A DNA stretch of 64,000 nt. Source: Onchocerca volvulus (lineage: Eukaryota; Nematoda; Chromadorea; Rhabditida; Onchocercidae). Where the stretch lies: assembly GCA_000499405.2 (NCBI GenBank), contig HG738139.1:5046616-5110615 (forward strand). Reading direction: 5' to 3'. Under the pieces are notes generated by a model. It had not been told where the DNA came from and ran no database searches. It saw only the letters and a program-made list of their open reading frames with translations. A program made the translations under genes and the position numbers. Below are positions 13,795-31,000 of this stretch, one piece after another (position 1 is the stretch's first letter; each line of letters starts with the position of its first letter).

Positions 13795-15287
13795 TACAAA
13801 TTAGATTTTATTTGAGACTCGACACCGCTTAGGACCGTGAAAGCCCAATTTGACGGACCAACTCCATTTCGACACAAATCACTGAATAACAGTTACCGTA
13901 TTTAAAATTTCAATCCAGTAAGGATGAAATTTTCACAGTGCTGCTGCCTGAACTGTGACCTCAATAACACAGATCTCCAGACCATTAAAAATCAAGTCTG
14001 AAAAAGTTCGCATCCCTGAGAAAGTGTGCTGTAAAAGCAATCTCACGAAACGTCACTATTTCTCCCGCCTTGGCGAAAGCAACCGATACCCATCCGTGTG
14101 GAGTTTCATCACTTCTTTTCGAGAATTCGTACAGAAATTGATTGAGAACTTGTATAGAAAATTGAAGAATGGAGTTTTGAGAGTAAATACGACTTTAAGT
14201 TTGCTTCAGGCCCTTCCTTCATCTTCCCGCTCGCAACCTCATTCCGTTTAGGCTAATTTCTAACCGATAGGGCAATATAGCCATAGCAATTAACATAATT
14301 CATACAACCTTCTTCATAATGACTGAGTGGCCCTTTCGCAATATTAGCCTACATTCAGAAAAAAGTTAATTTTCAGACTACAGTAAGGCTTTCACAAACA
14401 TCTGTTACTGCAGCCGAACAAATGAATTTTATCGAACAAAAAATTTTCAAAACATTTTATTACACATTATTTCAAGAAAACAAAAAAAGGGGAGAAAATT
14501 TGCTGCATTAACGGTAACGATAAAAAGGAATAAAATGACAACACTAGTGAGCGAATATGCTCAACAATTTTTAGTTTAAAGAAAAAACAACGAAAATCAA
14601 ATATTTTCTGGGAACGAAAGTGAAATTGAGAAAAAAAATTGGATTGGAAAAAAAGGGAACGGAATGACGGGATAGCGAATGAATAAAAAAATATAGCTGA
14701 GTGGATTGATAGATCCTCACGAAAATTCAAGCATTGGATTTGAAATTATTGTGCGAATTCAAACTAAAAAAACTTAATATTTTTTCCAACAGAAACAATT
14801 CTGCCCCTACCACCCCAAAAAAGGCGATTTAGGATAATAGTGGTGCAAAAAAAGTGAACATAAAGTTTAGGAATGTTATTTTCTTTGAGGAAACTGAGAG
14901 AAAAAAAAAAAGAAAAATTGAAACGAACTACACATTTTGCTTTATTGGAATTATGTAACTAAACATTGAAAACAGTGAATGAAATTTTTCATCAAATTTA
15001 AATGATGTTCTTCATATATGGTAATACCCAAACGAATTTAATACGAGGTAAAAAAAAGCTAACGAAAAATAAATATATCACCAAATCGGTGATATATTTC
15101 TTTGATTTGTAACTGTAGGGGAAAAGAAACAGTATAGCAGAAATGTGTGCATTAATAACTGGAAGGGGTGGTACAGACAAAAAGAACGACTGTTTAACTT
15201 TGTATTTTTTGCTGTATTTGCTGCTATGATTCTACCAGAAAAATTTCAGAGTTGAAACATTAGCAGGACAGTAACAGTAGCAATAGC
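13795..15287. other. Region between the helicase start and the actin 3' end
   Basis: This stretch holds the presumed promoter of the minus-strand helicase gene on the left and the actin 3' untranslated region on the right. A 98-codon plus-strand frame at 13955-14251 resembles no known protein and lacks convincing splice or start context. A CTCCCGCC motif followed by TTGGCG near 14062-14075 resembles an E2F-type site about 350 bp upstream of the helicase start; this is weak evidence. The rest is A-rich. Confidence 0.5.
14941..14946 (-). promoter_or_regulatory. Candidate actin polyadenylation signal
   Basis: AATAAA on the minus strand, about 340 nt after the actin stop codon at 15288. It is at a plausible 3' UTR distance, but AATAAA is common by chance in such AT-rich DNA. 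Confidence 0.35.
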
Positions 15288-19598
<4,311 letters not shown>

Positions 19599-19743
19599 TG
19601 AATATTGTATAAAATAATCTGGTTTCTATTTTCCAGACCACTCAACAATTTATTATCAAGAGTTCCAGTTCCAGTGAAACTCTTGATAATAAATTGTTGA
19701 GTGGTCTGGAAAATAGAAATCAGATTATTTTATACAATATTCA
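19599..19743. repeat. Nearly perfect 66-bp foldback (inverted) repeat
   Basis: Arms 19599-19664 and 19678-19743 are reverse complements over 66 bp with a single mismatch; the loop is 13 nt (19665-19677). The outer end of the right arm is followed by two more degenerate copies of its last ~27 bases, at about 19746-19768 and 19771-19798, forming a short tandem array of an ATCAGATTATTTTATA-containing unit. No protein is encoded. The arms' near identity suggests recent origin or ongoing correction. It may be a foldback mobile element, an inverted duplication, or a source of hairpin RNA if transcribed. Confidence 0.93.
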
Positions 19744-20860
19744 AAATAGCAATCAGATTATTTTATAAATAGTAATCAGATTATTTTATACAACATTCCT
19801 CTTCGAAAATAAATTGTGCTAATCAGTCCTGCAGATAAAAGAATTTGAAACCGACCATAGCATATTAAGTTGGAAAATGCAATATTTCACAAAGGCTCAT
19901 CAAAGCTTTATTCGATGTATATGGATAAAGTAATGCTGCCATAAAAAAATAAACCAAAGGTAAAAAGTGAACCATGAAATGATCACATATCGACATGATC
20001 ACTTATCGACATTAAGATGAAACTCAGTCACTTGGAAAAAGATGTGATCTCACGATAACCTTCACATAAAAATATTTTTTCACTATTTGAAAAAACAACT
20101 CTCAAATTTCAGTATGTCGATAAAAAACAAGCGTATTAAGAATATAAAATTTGTTTCGTAGGCCAGGAATCTCAAAGAGAAAAATTGAATCTCCAAACAT
20201 AGGACGTTCAATACGTCATATTGTGTTAAAATATATTTCTTAAAAAATCTCAACGAAGCTCCAAAAACGGATTTTTCTCTTACATTCCGAAAAGGGAAGG
20301 AAAGTAGGAAAGTGCAAATCAAATTAGTTCCAGGATGCAGATTTGGAAATCATATAAAAATTAACTAATTCTAAACAAAAAATATTTCATTGTTTTACTC
20401 TTACCATCATTTTTGTATTGAATATGCAAAATATATTGTGAAAATATCTTTCGAATACCCAACTAATGCATCTCTTGGACGACTAAAAGGATGAATTCAG
20501 GCATCAGAAGAGATTGTTACCTGCACACTACGTACAATATACACTTACTACTGGCCAGATATGATCAAATTTTTTGAATGAGGCTCATTCTCAGGATGAG
20601 TCATCTTCAGCACAGGGTTCTCACGATGATTTACTTCAGGCTAAAAGGCTTCACCTATGCTGGAAGAAAAGATTTCGAAAATAATTCATCTCCAGAAAAG
20701 CTTTCCGTATAATCTGAATCCGATAAAATGTTTTGGGATAGCTAACTTTGCAGAAAAGACTTCGATAGATGTACCAATAGGTTTCACTTGCACCGAAATA
20801 TTCACTTCTCACAACATCAACATCTTAGAGACAGGCAAATTTTTGGTAACGACAAAAGCT
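19744..20860. other. Intergenic, AT-rich, possible retroelement trace
   Basis: No gene recognised. A small direct duplication of GATCACNTATCGACAT occurs near 19980-20010. Around 20482-20577 a broken plus-strand frame ends in YYWPDM followed by IKFFE, which recalls the zinc-finger region before LTR-retrotransposon integrases, but there is a stop inside it and the match is too short to be sure. Confidence 0.4.
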
Positions 20861-21340
20861 TCCGGTTCGAAATAGACCGTATATCGACTGCCGGAATTTA
20901 ACTGCTACCTCAACCGAAACCGGAAAACCAATCAACTCGGAAAGTGAAACCGAACGCGATCCCAATAGCACAACCATCACCAGCAAGCAGCACCCACAAC
21001 CACTAGCACAAAACAATCAACTGAGCGCATCCAGACATGGCAGAGATGTGCATACATGACAATTCCGCGCACACTATCCCTCCACCTCTCCAAATTTCGC
21101 ACACTCTCTAGCCCGAAAGGCCATGTTTGGAGAAGCAATAGTGCGTGGGTGTGTCCTGCTCTGTATTGAACAGGTAAGTCTGCGCTCATTTCATTGGTTG
21201 AATTCTCTGTCTCCTGCAATTCTATTGGTCCATTTCAAATGAACCAAATGGCGGGAATTGGCGTTCCTGGAATGGCTCTTCTCACATGCACGTACACACA
21301 TAGCAATCAGGGCAAGATAGTTTTGACCCGCGGTGATGAG
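20860..21340. promoter_or_regulatory. GC-richer promoter-like island
   Basis: About 480 bp clearly richer in G+C than its surroundings. It includes two inverted CCAAT boxes (ATTGG at about 21200 and 21225) and a TGGCGGGAATTGGCG stretch at about 21248-21262 similar to E2F-type sites. A plus-strand ATG at 21123 opens a 17-codon frame that ends at a perfect CAG/GTAAGT donor at 21173/21174. The combination looks like a promoter with a first exon, but no partner exon could be found downstream, so both the direction and the gene served are unknown. Confidence 0.35.
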
Positions 21341-24300
21341 TCATTCGTTCTTCTTTATCGGTTCAGATGAATCATCGTTCTAGAATGACTCGTGTCACGA
21401 GATTGATTTAGAAATTTTGAAAAGATGAAGTTTGATTAAATGCCAAATTGAAATTTCGTTTCAAAAAAAGAAAAAAAACGCTCCGGAATTTGGAATTTCC
21501 GCAAAACATAGTTTTCAGATTCCTCCAATAGTTTGATATTTGTTTGGACTCCTCTCCGAGTAATTTATGGGACTCGGAATATTACTGTAACGAAAAAAAC
21601 ACATTACAACGAATAGTGGGACAGTTGTCTTGATGCTTTTGTGATTCAGTGATTCAAATTATACGATCAGCAAATTAGCAGTTTTGAATAAACTGGTTGA
21701 AAAATATTCCAACCATTTGTAAATTTCAGTAAAATATTCGTCACGTGAGGATTAAATAACTTGAATGAATTCAGTACTACCTGTTCGATAACCTTTGATA
21801 ATATCATTTATGAATGATTTGCTGAAAAGTTATCTGATGATAATGAAATGAGGCAGATAATGATCCGAGAGGATGCAAAATACATTTTGGTGAAATATGA
21901 CTGTGATAAACGAGCATTATTATTACATCAAAATATATATCAGTTATTAAGAGATCAAAATAGTTAATCATAAGTGATGTTATTAAAAGTCATAGATAAC
22001 GACTCGCCATATAGCACTGAATTCATTCAAGTCATCTGATCCGCATATAACAATTATTTTGCTAAAATTTACAAGTGGTTGGAGTATTTTTGAAATAGTG
22101 GAATCCATCATATTTCGCCATCACAAATTTCTGCGAGGTCAAAGACTTTCATCAAGTTTGACAAATACTTTTTTGATTGCAACGATGACTCATTGACGAA
22201 ACATAGTTGAATTTTACGTTACAAATGCAACACTTTCTTTTAATTGCAGTTGAGAAAAAATATTTTTTTATTATATTTGATGTATTGATTGATTCATTTA
22301 AATCTGTAATGGAGACTTCCCATTAATAGGACATTTTTTGAATTTCTCTCATCTGCTATTATTTTTCTCTTCCCAACATTAATTATCAATAGTTGGTGCA
22401 CTTTTAGCGTTTGCTAATTTTTGAATCTTCTACATTTGCAAATAGCACTAATTCTTGATTGTTTTTCAAAAGTAATGTTTGTTACTAATTTTAATAATTT
22501 TTGTTTTTCAAAAGCCAGCAAGTGGGCGAAAGCAGGGCGATGTGACAAGTGTATGCATCAGTGTTGGAAATAATATCAAAAGATTTTGTATTAAAGATAA
22601 TTTGATGTTATAGTATAATGAGATCTCCGACAACTAATTATATATAAGATCTTTGTAGGAAATGTGAAAAGATATTAACACTTTCGACCACAAATTCATT
22701 TCGCAGTGACAGAAGATACATTATTTTAACGAGCTGTCAGTGATAGTGATATATTACAGTCCTAGCGGAAAGTAAACAAATCTCCGACGAATTCAGTCAT
22801 TTGTTTATTTCTAATTTATGAACTTGACTTGGAAATTAAATAATGATCTATCCACTATTTTAAAATAATTGTTGCCACAAAAGCGGTCTATAATAAATTA
22901 AATGAGATAAACAGACAGCTCTTGGCTGATTAATTTACAACATGATGATCTACATATACCCCTTTGTTCATTGTGTAACCCTGAGTTGACATCGATAAGT
23001 TTAATTGTGATATTGGCAATTTAATAGCACGAATTACTCTTACATTTTTTTTTTTTGTGATTTCTCTTTCTCTTTTTTTCTTAATCACATCCTTTTTGAT
23101 TATTTTATATGGATTGGTCCAGATATAGAATACAGTAAATTCTGATTCAAATGGATTGTCTTCACTTGAACATTTCTAAACTAGTTCCGCAAATTGGCCT
23201 TGATTGGTTAGAATTTTTTTTTCTATTTAGAATTGAAAATATTTTTTGATTCGGACGGTCGTTTTGGATTTTTCTTCCGGAAAAAAAGGTCTCATCGGAA
23301 TATAACAATACAGTATTCCAGTTTTATCAATGAGTCCATCGTAAGTAAAGGATTAAGAAAAGGATTCATCATCAAGCGATTTCCTGTTAAAAGAAGGAAG
23401 TTTAGACATTGCCTAGTCTGACGTTAATTTTAGTGTTAATTTTTATGTTGCATTGAATGAAGTTATTTAGTTCTGAAGCATTATCAGAATTCCTAGAACT
23501 AAAAATTATGAATGAACACTTCAGTATTCAAGTTATTATAATTCTTTCTTTCCATTCTGTTGTATGTGTATACTACCAAACCAGCTCAAATTGATTTAGG
23601 TTTTGTTGGTGTTCAAAGCATACTTATTTGATCAACTCATCCAATAAAATTGCAAATCAGTTTATCATTTTAAAATCTGTAATGTTTTCTTCTGCAATAC
23701 AGAGGAAAATTATTTCTAATGGTTACTTTGAAATTCATTATCCGGAAAGGATATGATGGAGAGGAAGAGGAAATTGAAAACTCTCTCTTGAAATTCAATA
23801 GTTCATTAATGTAAAGAAATCGCTGTCCTCTTTGGTTCACTTTCAGTGTCATGCCACTCAAATCTTTTCTCTTTCCAATTCCATTCGTTCTTAATTGTTT
23901 CATACATTCGAAATTTCATAAGTTCACTCTTGTGTATAGCAAAAGAATATATTAAGATAAGTTGGTGCGACTAACCTATATTGAAGTATAACAATTCCGG
24001 ATTAAGTCAAGCTTTGAAAAATCACCCGAAATCTAATGATACCACCCTCTATCTTCACAATTCGATGGTCATATTAAGGTTTAACAAAGAAGCTTTAATT
24101 GAAGTCCAATTTATTTCCGTTTCCTCTGCATAATATCGCTTTAATAATTCAATGCAGCGATCTACAAAAAATCAACAACTATTCATGCGATGAGTCTGAA
24201 ATATTTGTGCGATCAAATCTTTCTGATGACTATTTGGTGGTTATTGGTGCTTCGAATCATCTTGTTTAAATCAGCTAACCATATGGATTTGGTTAAAATT

Positions 24301-26779
24301 TGAGAATATATTCCGTCGTAATTTTGGCCTCTCGAGCTACTGATACGCTATCATAAGTTATTCCAATCAGATAGCATATATGACTTCAAAGAAATTCATC
24401 TAAACGAAATTATTTTAAATTACCAATCTTGATGATTTGTATTTTAATTCTGATCTCTTTTCATTTCTATTTAATCATGCCTTTATTGGTAAATTTGCAG
24501 ACTTCTACTGATGGAAGTTTCATAATAGCATAATGAGCAGAACTTTGTCATCTTTTTGTTTGAAATGCACATATAAGCTTGGAAGCTTGTTTACATCAAA
24601 TAACTTTCTTCACCAAGTTAAAAAACTATAGCTGTGTTATATCAAGCAAATCGGCAATAAGTTTTCTAATTTTCAAGTTTGCGCAACTCTGTCAAAAAAT
24701 CGCCAAAATTTTATCGACAATTTAGCATACAAGACAGACATCACATCTCAAACATTTTCTTGTAATTGATGACAATAAGAGAGGAAGAGAGATGAGCGAT
24801 TGTTAACAAAGAAGACATAAAATATTTCCTCAGTTTGCTAAAACATAAAAAGTGACTAAAAATCTCCGTTGAATGCTTTTTGTGCATATATATGTCTGAA
24901 ATAATATGAAGAAAAAGGGAAAAGGGAAGCTTATAATTTAACGATACGAGTTGATTATGGATATGTTGTATGTCTCAGATTTGCTGAACACCAAATGGTA
25001 CAACATTGATTTTTCATCTTATTCCTACTTTATGCTTCTCTGATTTGGATAGAATGTCCCCAGACTCCTCCTATGACAATAAATCAAAAAAAGAATTGAA
25101 ATTGTTAGTTATTAGCAGCACACATCATATACATTTATATAGAAAAGATTATACATCAAAGATTCTCCCGCCTAATATAACATAAATCTTTCCAGAAGAG
25201 AGGGATAGTTGATTGATGGAAAGGCGATCGTTTATCCTTGCTGTTAAAGCAAGCACTTAGTCAATTGATTACTCTTCAGATTATTTATATGGTTGTAAAC
25301 TTAGTGCGACCAGAACCACAAGAATGAAACTCAAATAAAATATATTGCCAATAAATATCATTAGAGCAAAAGATTAATCATTTATTGAGTATGTCATTCA
25401 CTCATTCATCAGCGATGATTGTCATAGAATCTTCGTGGTGTTACATTTATCTCAGTTAAATTATTAGTTAATCTCGTTATATTAATCGTTAAAATAAACT
25501 TCGTTTATTGATTACAGAGAAATTTCTAAGATTATGTATAACTTTATCATAAATGTTATATTATGAGATGAAATATGAATACTTCTTACTAATAATACTC
25601 CGAATTCTTATTATACATTGCTATGACCATGCTCTTTAGTTGTTAAGTGTTCTCCGGAAAATCATACAATCTTCTAATAATACTGATAACATATTTCTAG
25701 ATCAGCAAAGCAATTTCAAGATGAAAGAATAACTACTTTCTTCACGAATAATTCAGCCAGTTTATACATTTTAATCAAAACAAAGCTTGCACTACACTGA
25801 TACGCAGAATAGATTATCCCAAGAACTCCATTATATCTCTCAAAAAACAAAAGCGAGACTTACCTGCACTTTTTATCTAATCTTCAAATTGAATTTATAG
25901 TTAGTTCTACCAGAAAGAATCTATGGCTGATGGAACCTGCCTACTGTCGAATTATTCAAGTTCGCAAAACCTACTCTTTTATTAAAATGAACCGCAGTAT
26001 AAAATGTAATTCATTAAATTTGGCTAACTGGATCGAAAAACAAAATGGGACATACTGTTACCAATCAAATTACAATTATACTACGAATCATTTTTCAACG
26101 AATTGTTTCAAATTTATCAATATTATAGTCCAAATTTTAAAAATACATATAAATATAAATATACAATTATTTTTAAGAGAACCTCAATAAAAAGTTATGA
26201 TCTAAAGGTAAGAAAAGTTAAGTCAAAAAAAAAAATTCACTCCACATAAGTAAATTCAATTCAGCCAAATACCATATTCATTCGCTTTTTAGTAAGGGGG
26301 AAAAATGAAAGGAAATTGGATACTATTAGATCATTTGCTTACTGGATGGTACTATTACATCATTTGAAAAGAACATATAATACCAATCATGAAACTATAT
26401 TGTCTAATTCAATAAATGAAGCAAGTAAAACCATTTTTACAATATCTCTACTGCAACTGCATCATTTACGAAAACATTCTATTGTTTCAAAACATGACAT
26501 CAGCAGTGATATCAGTAAGTGCAAAAAATAATCCTATATCATTACAATATTGTTGACAACTGCAACAGAAAAAAGTTCCGAAATTAATGCGAAAATTGAT
26601 ACCACAAAATGAAATAATACGCGAAAATAAAAAGATTAAATCATGGCTGTTCTGTTTTCTGATAATCCTGATTTAAGAAAACATCATGTCTGAATCAGGA
26701 TCAAATCCGATGAGTAATTAATTGTAATTACTTTATTCAGGCATGACAATCGAAGTAGTTTGAAGCCGTAGTTTATACA
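21341..26779. other. Long AT-rich stretch with no recognised gene
   Basis: Read on both strands, this 5.4 kb shows no exon with a known protein signature. The longest frames (for example 23233-23421 plus, 25930-26190 plus) are rich in Ser, Asn, Ile and Lys, as expected by chance in such DNA. It could be intron sequence of a gene starting in the island at 20.9-21.3 kb, or the 3' flank of rab-18. Confidence 0.5.
26732..26737 (-). promoter_or_regulatory. Candidate rab-18 polyadenylation signal
   Basis: AATAAA on the minus strand, 43 nt after the rab-18 stop codon. Short 3' UTRs of this size are normal in nematodes, so this is a reasonable candidate. Confidence 0.45.
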
Positions 26780-29050
26780 TTAACATGTACAATTACCAAT
26801 ACTCTGATCTACACCGGCACCAAGAGCAAAAGCAGACCGATCACTATCCCAGAGCCCAGGTGTTTGCAAAACCTTAAAAAAAAAAAAAAAAAAAAGAAAT
26901 ATTACTGCAGATCTTGAATTATAAATGTGAAAAGTAAGATTTTCTAGTGTATCCATATATGCTCATGCCTCAGTTCGCTTCTCGCTAACTCATAGAGTTG
27001 AGCCATCATAGATAATAATCAGCATTGGCTAGTTCACATCACTGGCATTGTCATTATAGTAAAAATGATATTTCATAATCAACTATAGATAATGCAATAG
27101 TTATGATTTAACATCAACAATGTTTTTTGTTTTTTTCGTTTAGAAATTCTATATAAACTTATGTTAACTCTAACTATAATTCTTAATTGGGCACCAGAAG
27201 AGATGAATTAATTAAAACTCCAAATGTTAGTTTAATTTTATAATGAAGACAAACAAAACATGGAGTGAATACAAACCTTTTCTATAAGTTCCTCAAATGC
27301 GCATTGTACACCTTCACGAGTTTTAGCACTTGCTTCAATAAATAGCATACGATATTTTTTCGCGAATTCTAATCCTTCTTCTCGAGTAACCTCTCTGTTG
27401 GTCTATAAAGCTATTATATATCCAGTACACTGGCCTAACTTTTTTGTTGCATATATTTAAATTTATAGCTAGAAAACTTACTATATCAATTTTATTTCCT
27501 ATGAGCATTTTCACAGCATCCGTTTTGGTGGAATACGTGTCTACTTCATTCATCCAGTGGCCAAGTCGTTCAAATGTTTGACGATTTGATACATCATATA
27601 CTGAAAAGTAAAAACATGCCATTTAGTATAATACTGTTCAGAAGCAGATTAACAGACCGAAAAAAAAGAACAAAAAACAAACAAACTTAGTGAGCGTACA
27701 AACATATATGAATGTGTGTATGTGTGTTTAATATCATGAAAAAGACACTACATGATATTAAAAGACATTACATAATGTCTTTTTCATGGCATATCGCTCA
27801 CTAAGTTTGTTTTTTCTTTCTTTTTTTATTTATTAATGTTATTGTTTTGAATTCGACAAGATCGAGACTATCGATGATGATAAAAAAATTATCAGCTGCA
27901 TGAACAATATTATCACTCTACAGAAATAACTTCATTCAACCTAATTATTTATTGTTACATGAATGTCGAGGCAAAAAATAAAGGTCATCAAATTTTACCA
28001 CATATCACTCCTTGTGCACCCCTATAATAACTTGGCGTTAAAGTGCGAAATCGTTCTTGTCCAGCTGTGTCCTAAAAAAATTTAGGCATAAATTCGACAT
28101 GCAAATAGCAAAAATTCTTGAAAAATAATTTCTTATTTTTGTACTGTCCGACAACTAGACCTTTTGATATCTTGGAGGAAGAAAGTAACTATTACAAAAT
28201 TACGAAATATTCCGCGATACATAAAATTTTCGGAACAGCCTATTTTTCTTTACAACGTGTTCATCGTTACAAATCTTGATAGTTTAAATTAATCGTATTC
28301 GGATTAAAGACCTGATTAACATAGATATGAGCCTCATCCAGAAAAAAAAATACATGGCAGTCTTGTATATAATAATGGAAATGTGATAAATATGTTACCA
28401 TGATAAAGAAAAATAAAAACTTGCCCAAATGGCTAATTTCACCCGATTGTTATCGACCATCATTGATGTAACTCGAAAATCAACTCCTTAATATGGACAT
28501 AATCAGATATTTATCAACGATTTATCATAATTCTAAAAATGCGTATGCCAACTTTCATAACAAAATATGGTCAAACCAACCAATTGTAGCAGCAATTTCT
28601 GGATCAAATGTATCATCCACAAACCTCAACATCAGACTGAAATATTAAAGTTGCTATAAAAATTTCCGCAGTTTTTAAGAAACTTTCTCTTTGAACAGTG
28701 AAATTGTTAGTTAAAATCTGCGATTTATTTTCTTATCTAGATATATAATTCAGCGAAAACACTATTTTTAAAACAGTACTATAATTTATAATATTATTAT
28801 AATATAACCCTTGATGATTCACTGTACTTCTACCGCAGACACGCTTAACCTGATTACCATTTTATTCTCATACACACTTGTGTATTACTTGTGTTAACTC
28901 ACATATTTACGCATATCTACGCCTTTCACTTCATAAGCCTAATTAGCAGTATACAATGAAATCAAACAATAATAACCTCGACTTGCCGACACCACTTTCA
29001 CCAATAATTAAAATTTTCAACGTTGTAATCGCTGCACCTTCGCCATCCAT
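26780..29050 (-). CDS. Rab18 small GTPase (7 exons, 200 aa)
   Basis: Ras-superfamily GTPase of the Rab18 type, which acts on ER and lipid-droplet membranes and in vesicle traffic. Exons: 29050-28977, 28636-28581, 28486-28425, 28071-27999, 27600-27482, 27402-27277, 26872-26780. They total 603 nt. Visible motifs: P-loop GESGVGKS (17-24), effector region [12 protein letters not shown] (36-47), [20 protein letters not shown] from residue 64, NKID (124-127) and EASAKT (151-156). The C-terminus is GNCTC, a Cys-X-Cys geranylgeranylation signal, where vertebrate Rab18 ends in a CaaX-like tail. [23 protein letters not shown] and FIEASAKT followed by VQCAFEEL point to Rab18 rather than Rab1 or Rab8. 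The third intron starts with GC (GCAAGT). A strong acceptor TTCCAG lies three bases upstream of the ATG, fitting spliced-leader addition or a 5' UTR intron. Confidence 0.96.
27681..27810. repeat. Nested foldback in a rab-18 intron
   Basis: Inside the intron between exons 28071-27999 and 27600-27482. Outer 16-nt arms 27681-27696 and 27795-27810 are exact reverse complements; a 12-nt inner pair (27736-27747 with 27776-27787) and an 11-nt pair (27728-27738 with 27750-27760) lie between them. It resembles a decayed foldback element or a structured intronic RNA; no function is shown. Confidence 0.75.
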
Positions 29051-31000
29051 TTTCTGGAACAGAAATAGTTCTCTTAAGTGAAATGGAATCCAACAAAATC
29101 CGATCCTTACAAAATCCGGCAACTGATATTTCCATGCTTTTGTCCCGGCAGTCCCGTCCACTTCCCAAAAAAAAGTCCCGAGTAGCAAAGCCCAACCGGA
29201 GTTACAGACATTACATACAGAATGAATCCCGAAATGTAATAAAACAACCGTACCCTGATATTCCGTTCGGGAACCGATCCTCTACTGTTATAACTCAAAA
29301 GCAGTTGAAATTAAATGTTAACACCGAAATAATCAGGAATTCTGAAGGAAAGTTTTGGGAGGGATAATTTTAACGCATTTAAATGAATTTTGATATACTT
29401 CCTGATGTTAGAAGAAAGGAAAGATGGGAAATATCGATATTTTTCCTGATGTTAAAAGGAAGAAAGAATGGAAATTTCGATATTCTTCTGATATTAGAAG
29501 GAAAGGAGATGAGAAATATTTACTTGCCTGCTCTTCGTTTGAGCAAATTTTTTACCATCGTGGGCAAACAAATCTTATTCCTGCCACCGTATCGGTCTTA
29601 TCTTTCTAGTATTAAAATGCGTTTTATTTGTATTCTTAATGAAATGAATTTTTTGACTCATGGACGTTTCCATAGAAAGTGTCGATACTGTCTTTAATAT
29701 CAGTGCATTTTATCTCTGATAACAATCAATTTCTGCTCACTTCTCTTCAGCTTTTTAGTGAATTTCATGACCGGAAGGTCACAAAGTCTTTTTCACTGTC
29801 TTTCTATTTGTTTAGCTCAATATTTTCGTACAGTTGTATTTCTTTGGTCATTGAGTGTAAATAAATATTAGCTAATGCAAAAATAAGTACGTTTTAATTG
29901 CATTTGACCATGAATTTCAAATTATTATAAGCAAGTTTGAGCATATTTTTCAAAGTAGCTACATTTTTGCCAATCTATACAAATAAAAATGTAAATGTTT
30001 GTTGCATAAAATCTTAAATTTCCGAAAATTCTTCATCGATTGCTTTGAAATTTTGAAAAAAGACTACATTCGAATAGGCTCACGTCCTTATATACCTATA
30101 TTCTTACTATTATATAGATGTCACACATTTAAATACATGCTTTTTTTTTTGATAATATTTCCCCTTTGTCTCTCTCCTACTTTTCTTCTTTATCATTTTT
30201 TCATTTCACCTCTTTTTTACTCCTTTCACCCTCTTCCTTTCTATCTATGATTACTTTTCTTATTTCCTTCGTCTATGTTATTCTCTCACATGGTATTTGC
30301 AATATTTCTTAGAGAAATGAATCACTTATCCATATCTTGGCACAAAAGCCTTTGTTCCCTCATCTTCCGATCTGTTAATAGAACTTATGTGCATTATACG
30401 AAACGTTGGGATGTTAATTGTCAGGAATTTTACAAGGACTAAAGCTTGTGAGAATTGTCCGTCTTCTATCCGTTCTCTTGATAACCAATCTTTTGTATGA
30501 TTAATATGTTATAAACCACCGACTACTATCAGTATTAAGAATTATCCATATAAAAAAGGGTTTTTCAAGTTAATCAGTTGCGTCTCTTCAATTAATTGCG
30601 ATTCAGTATCTTCGAGGCCTTCAACAGCAGTATCAACAGGATCAGTATTAGCGACAGTTCAATCCCAATTAAGCTTTGGTTTCGACAGCATGAGCGATAG
30701 TTCGGCGGAACAACAACAGTGATAAAGCAAAAAGAGAACGACAGTCACGAAAGGGAATTACGATAACGTAATGAACATTAAAATAATTGTTAATATGATT
30801 TGCCGAATATTATTCATTTAATCCACAAAATACTTTTCCACAATAAAAGGAAAAAATATTAAAGTTCAAATAGTGCGACATAGATTTAAAGTGACCAACA
30901 AAACTGTAAGGATAAAAATGTTTATCGCCGAAACGCTCTTATTCATGGATAAATAAAGTGAGATCAACCAATTATAGGGCGACATATTGGAAGAGGAGTA
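29051..31000. other. rab-18 upstream region and intergenic DNA
   Basis: The first few hundred bases should contain the rab-18 promoter. Reading frames at 29083-29367 and 28998-29298 overlap the promoter and first exon in other frames and are not taken as genes. A degenerate tandem repeat lies at 29396-29520. A GC-richer patch at about 30590-30720 holds a plus-strand frame ending QSQLSFGFDSMSDSSAEQQQ that might be an exon remnant; it is not recognised. Confidence 0.45.
29396..29520. repeat. Three-copy degenerate tandem repeat, ~43 bp unit
   Basis: Three diverged copies of a purine-rich unit containing TTCCTGATGTTAGAAG and ending in a GAAATATCGAT-like motif. The copies differ by substitutions and small gaps, so the array is old. 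Confidence 0.75.

Noticed and set aside
13955..14251. 98-codon plus-strand open frame upstream of the helicase gene
   Set aside because: No resemblance to a known protein, no start or splice context and no codon pattern distinct from its surroundings; probably a chance frame in the promoter region.
14467..14730. 87-codon minus-strand frame rich in Phe and Ser
   Set aside because: Composition is that of translated A/T-rich DNA in the presumed intergenic region after actin; no motif or splice support.
29083..29367. 94-codon plus-strand frame with several basic residues
   Set aside because: It starts just upstream of the rab-18 first exon on the opposite strand, has no known relatives, and competes with an equally long frame on the other strand.
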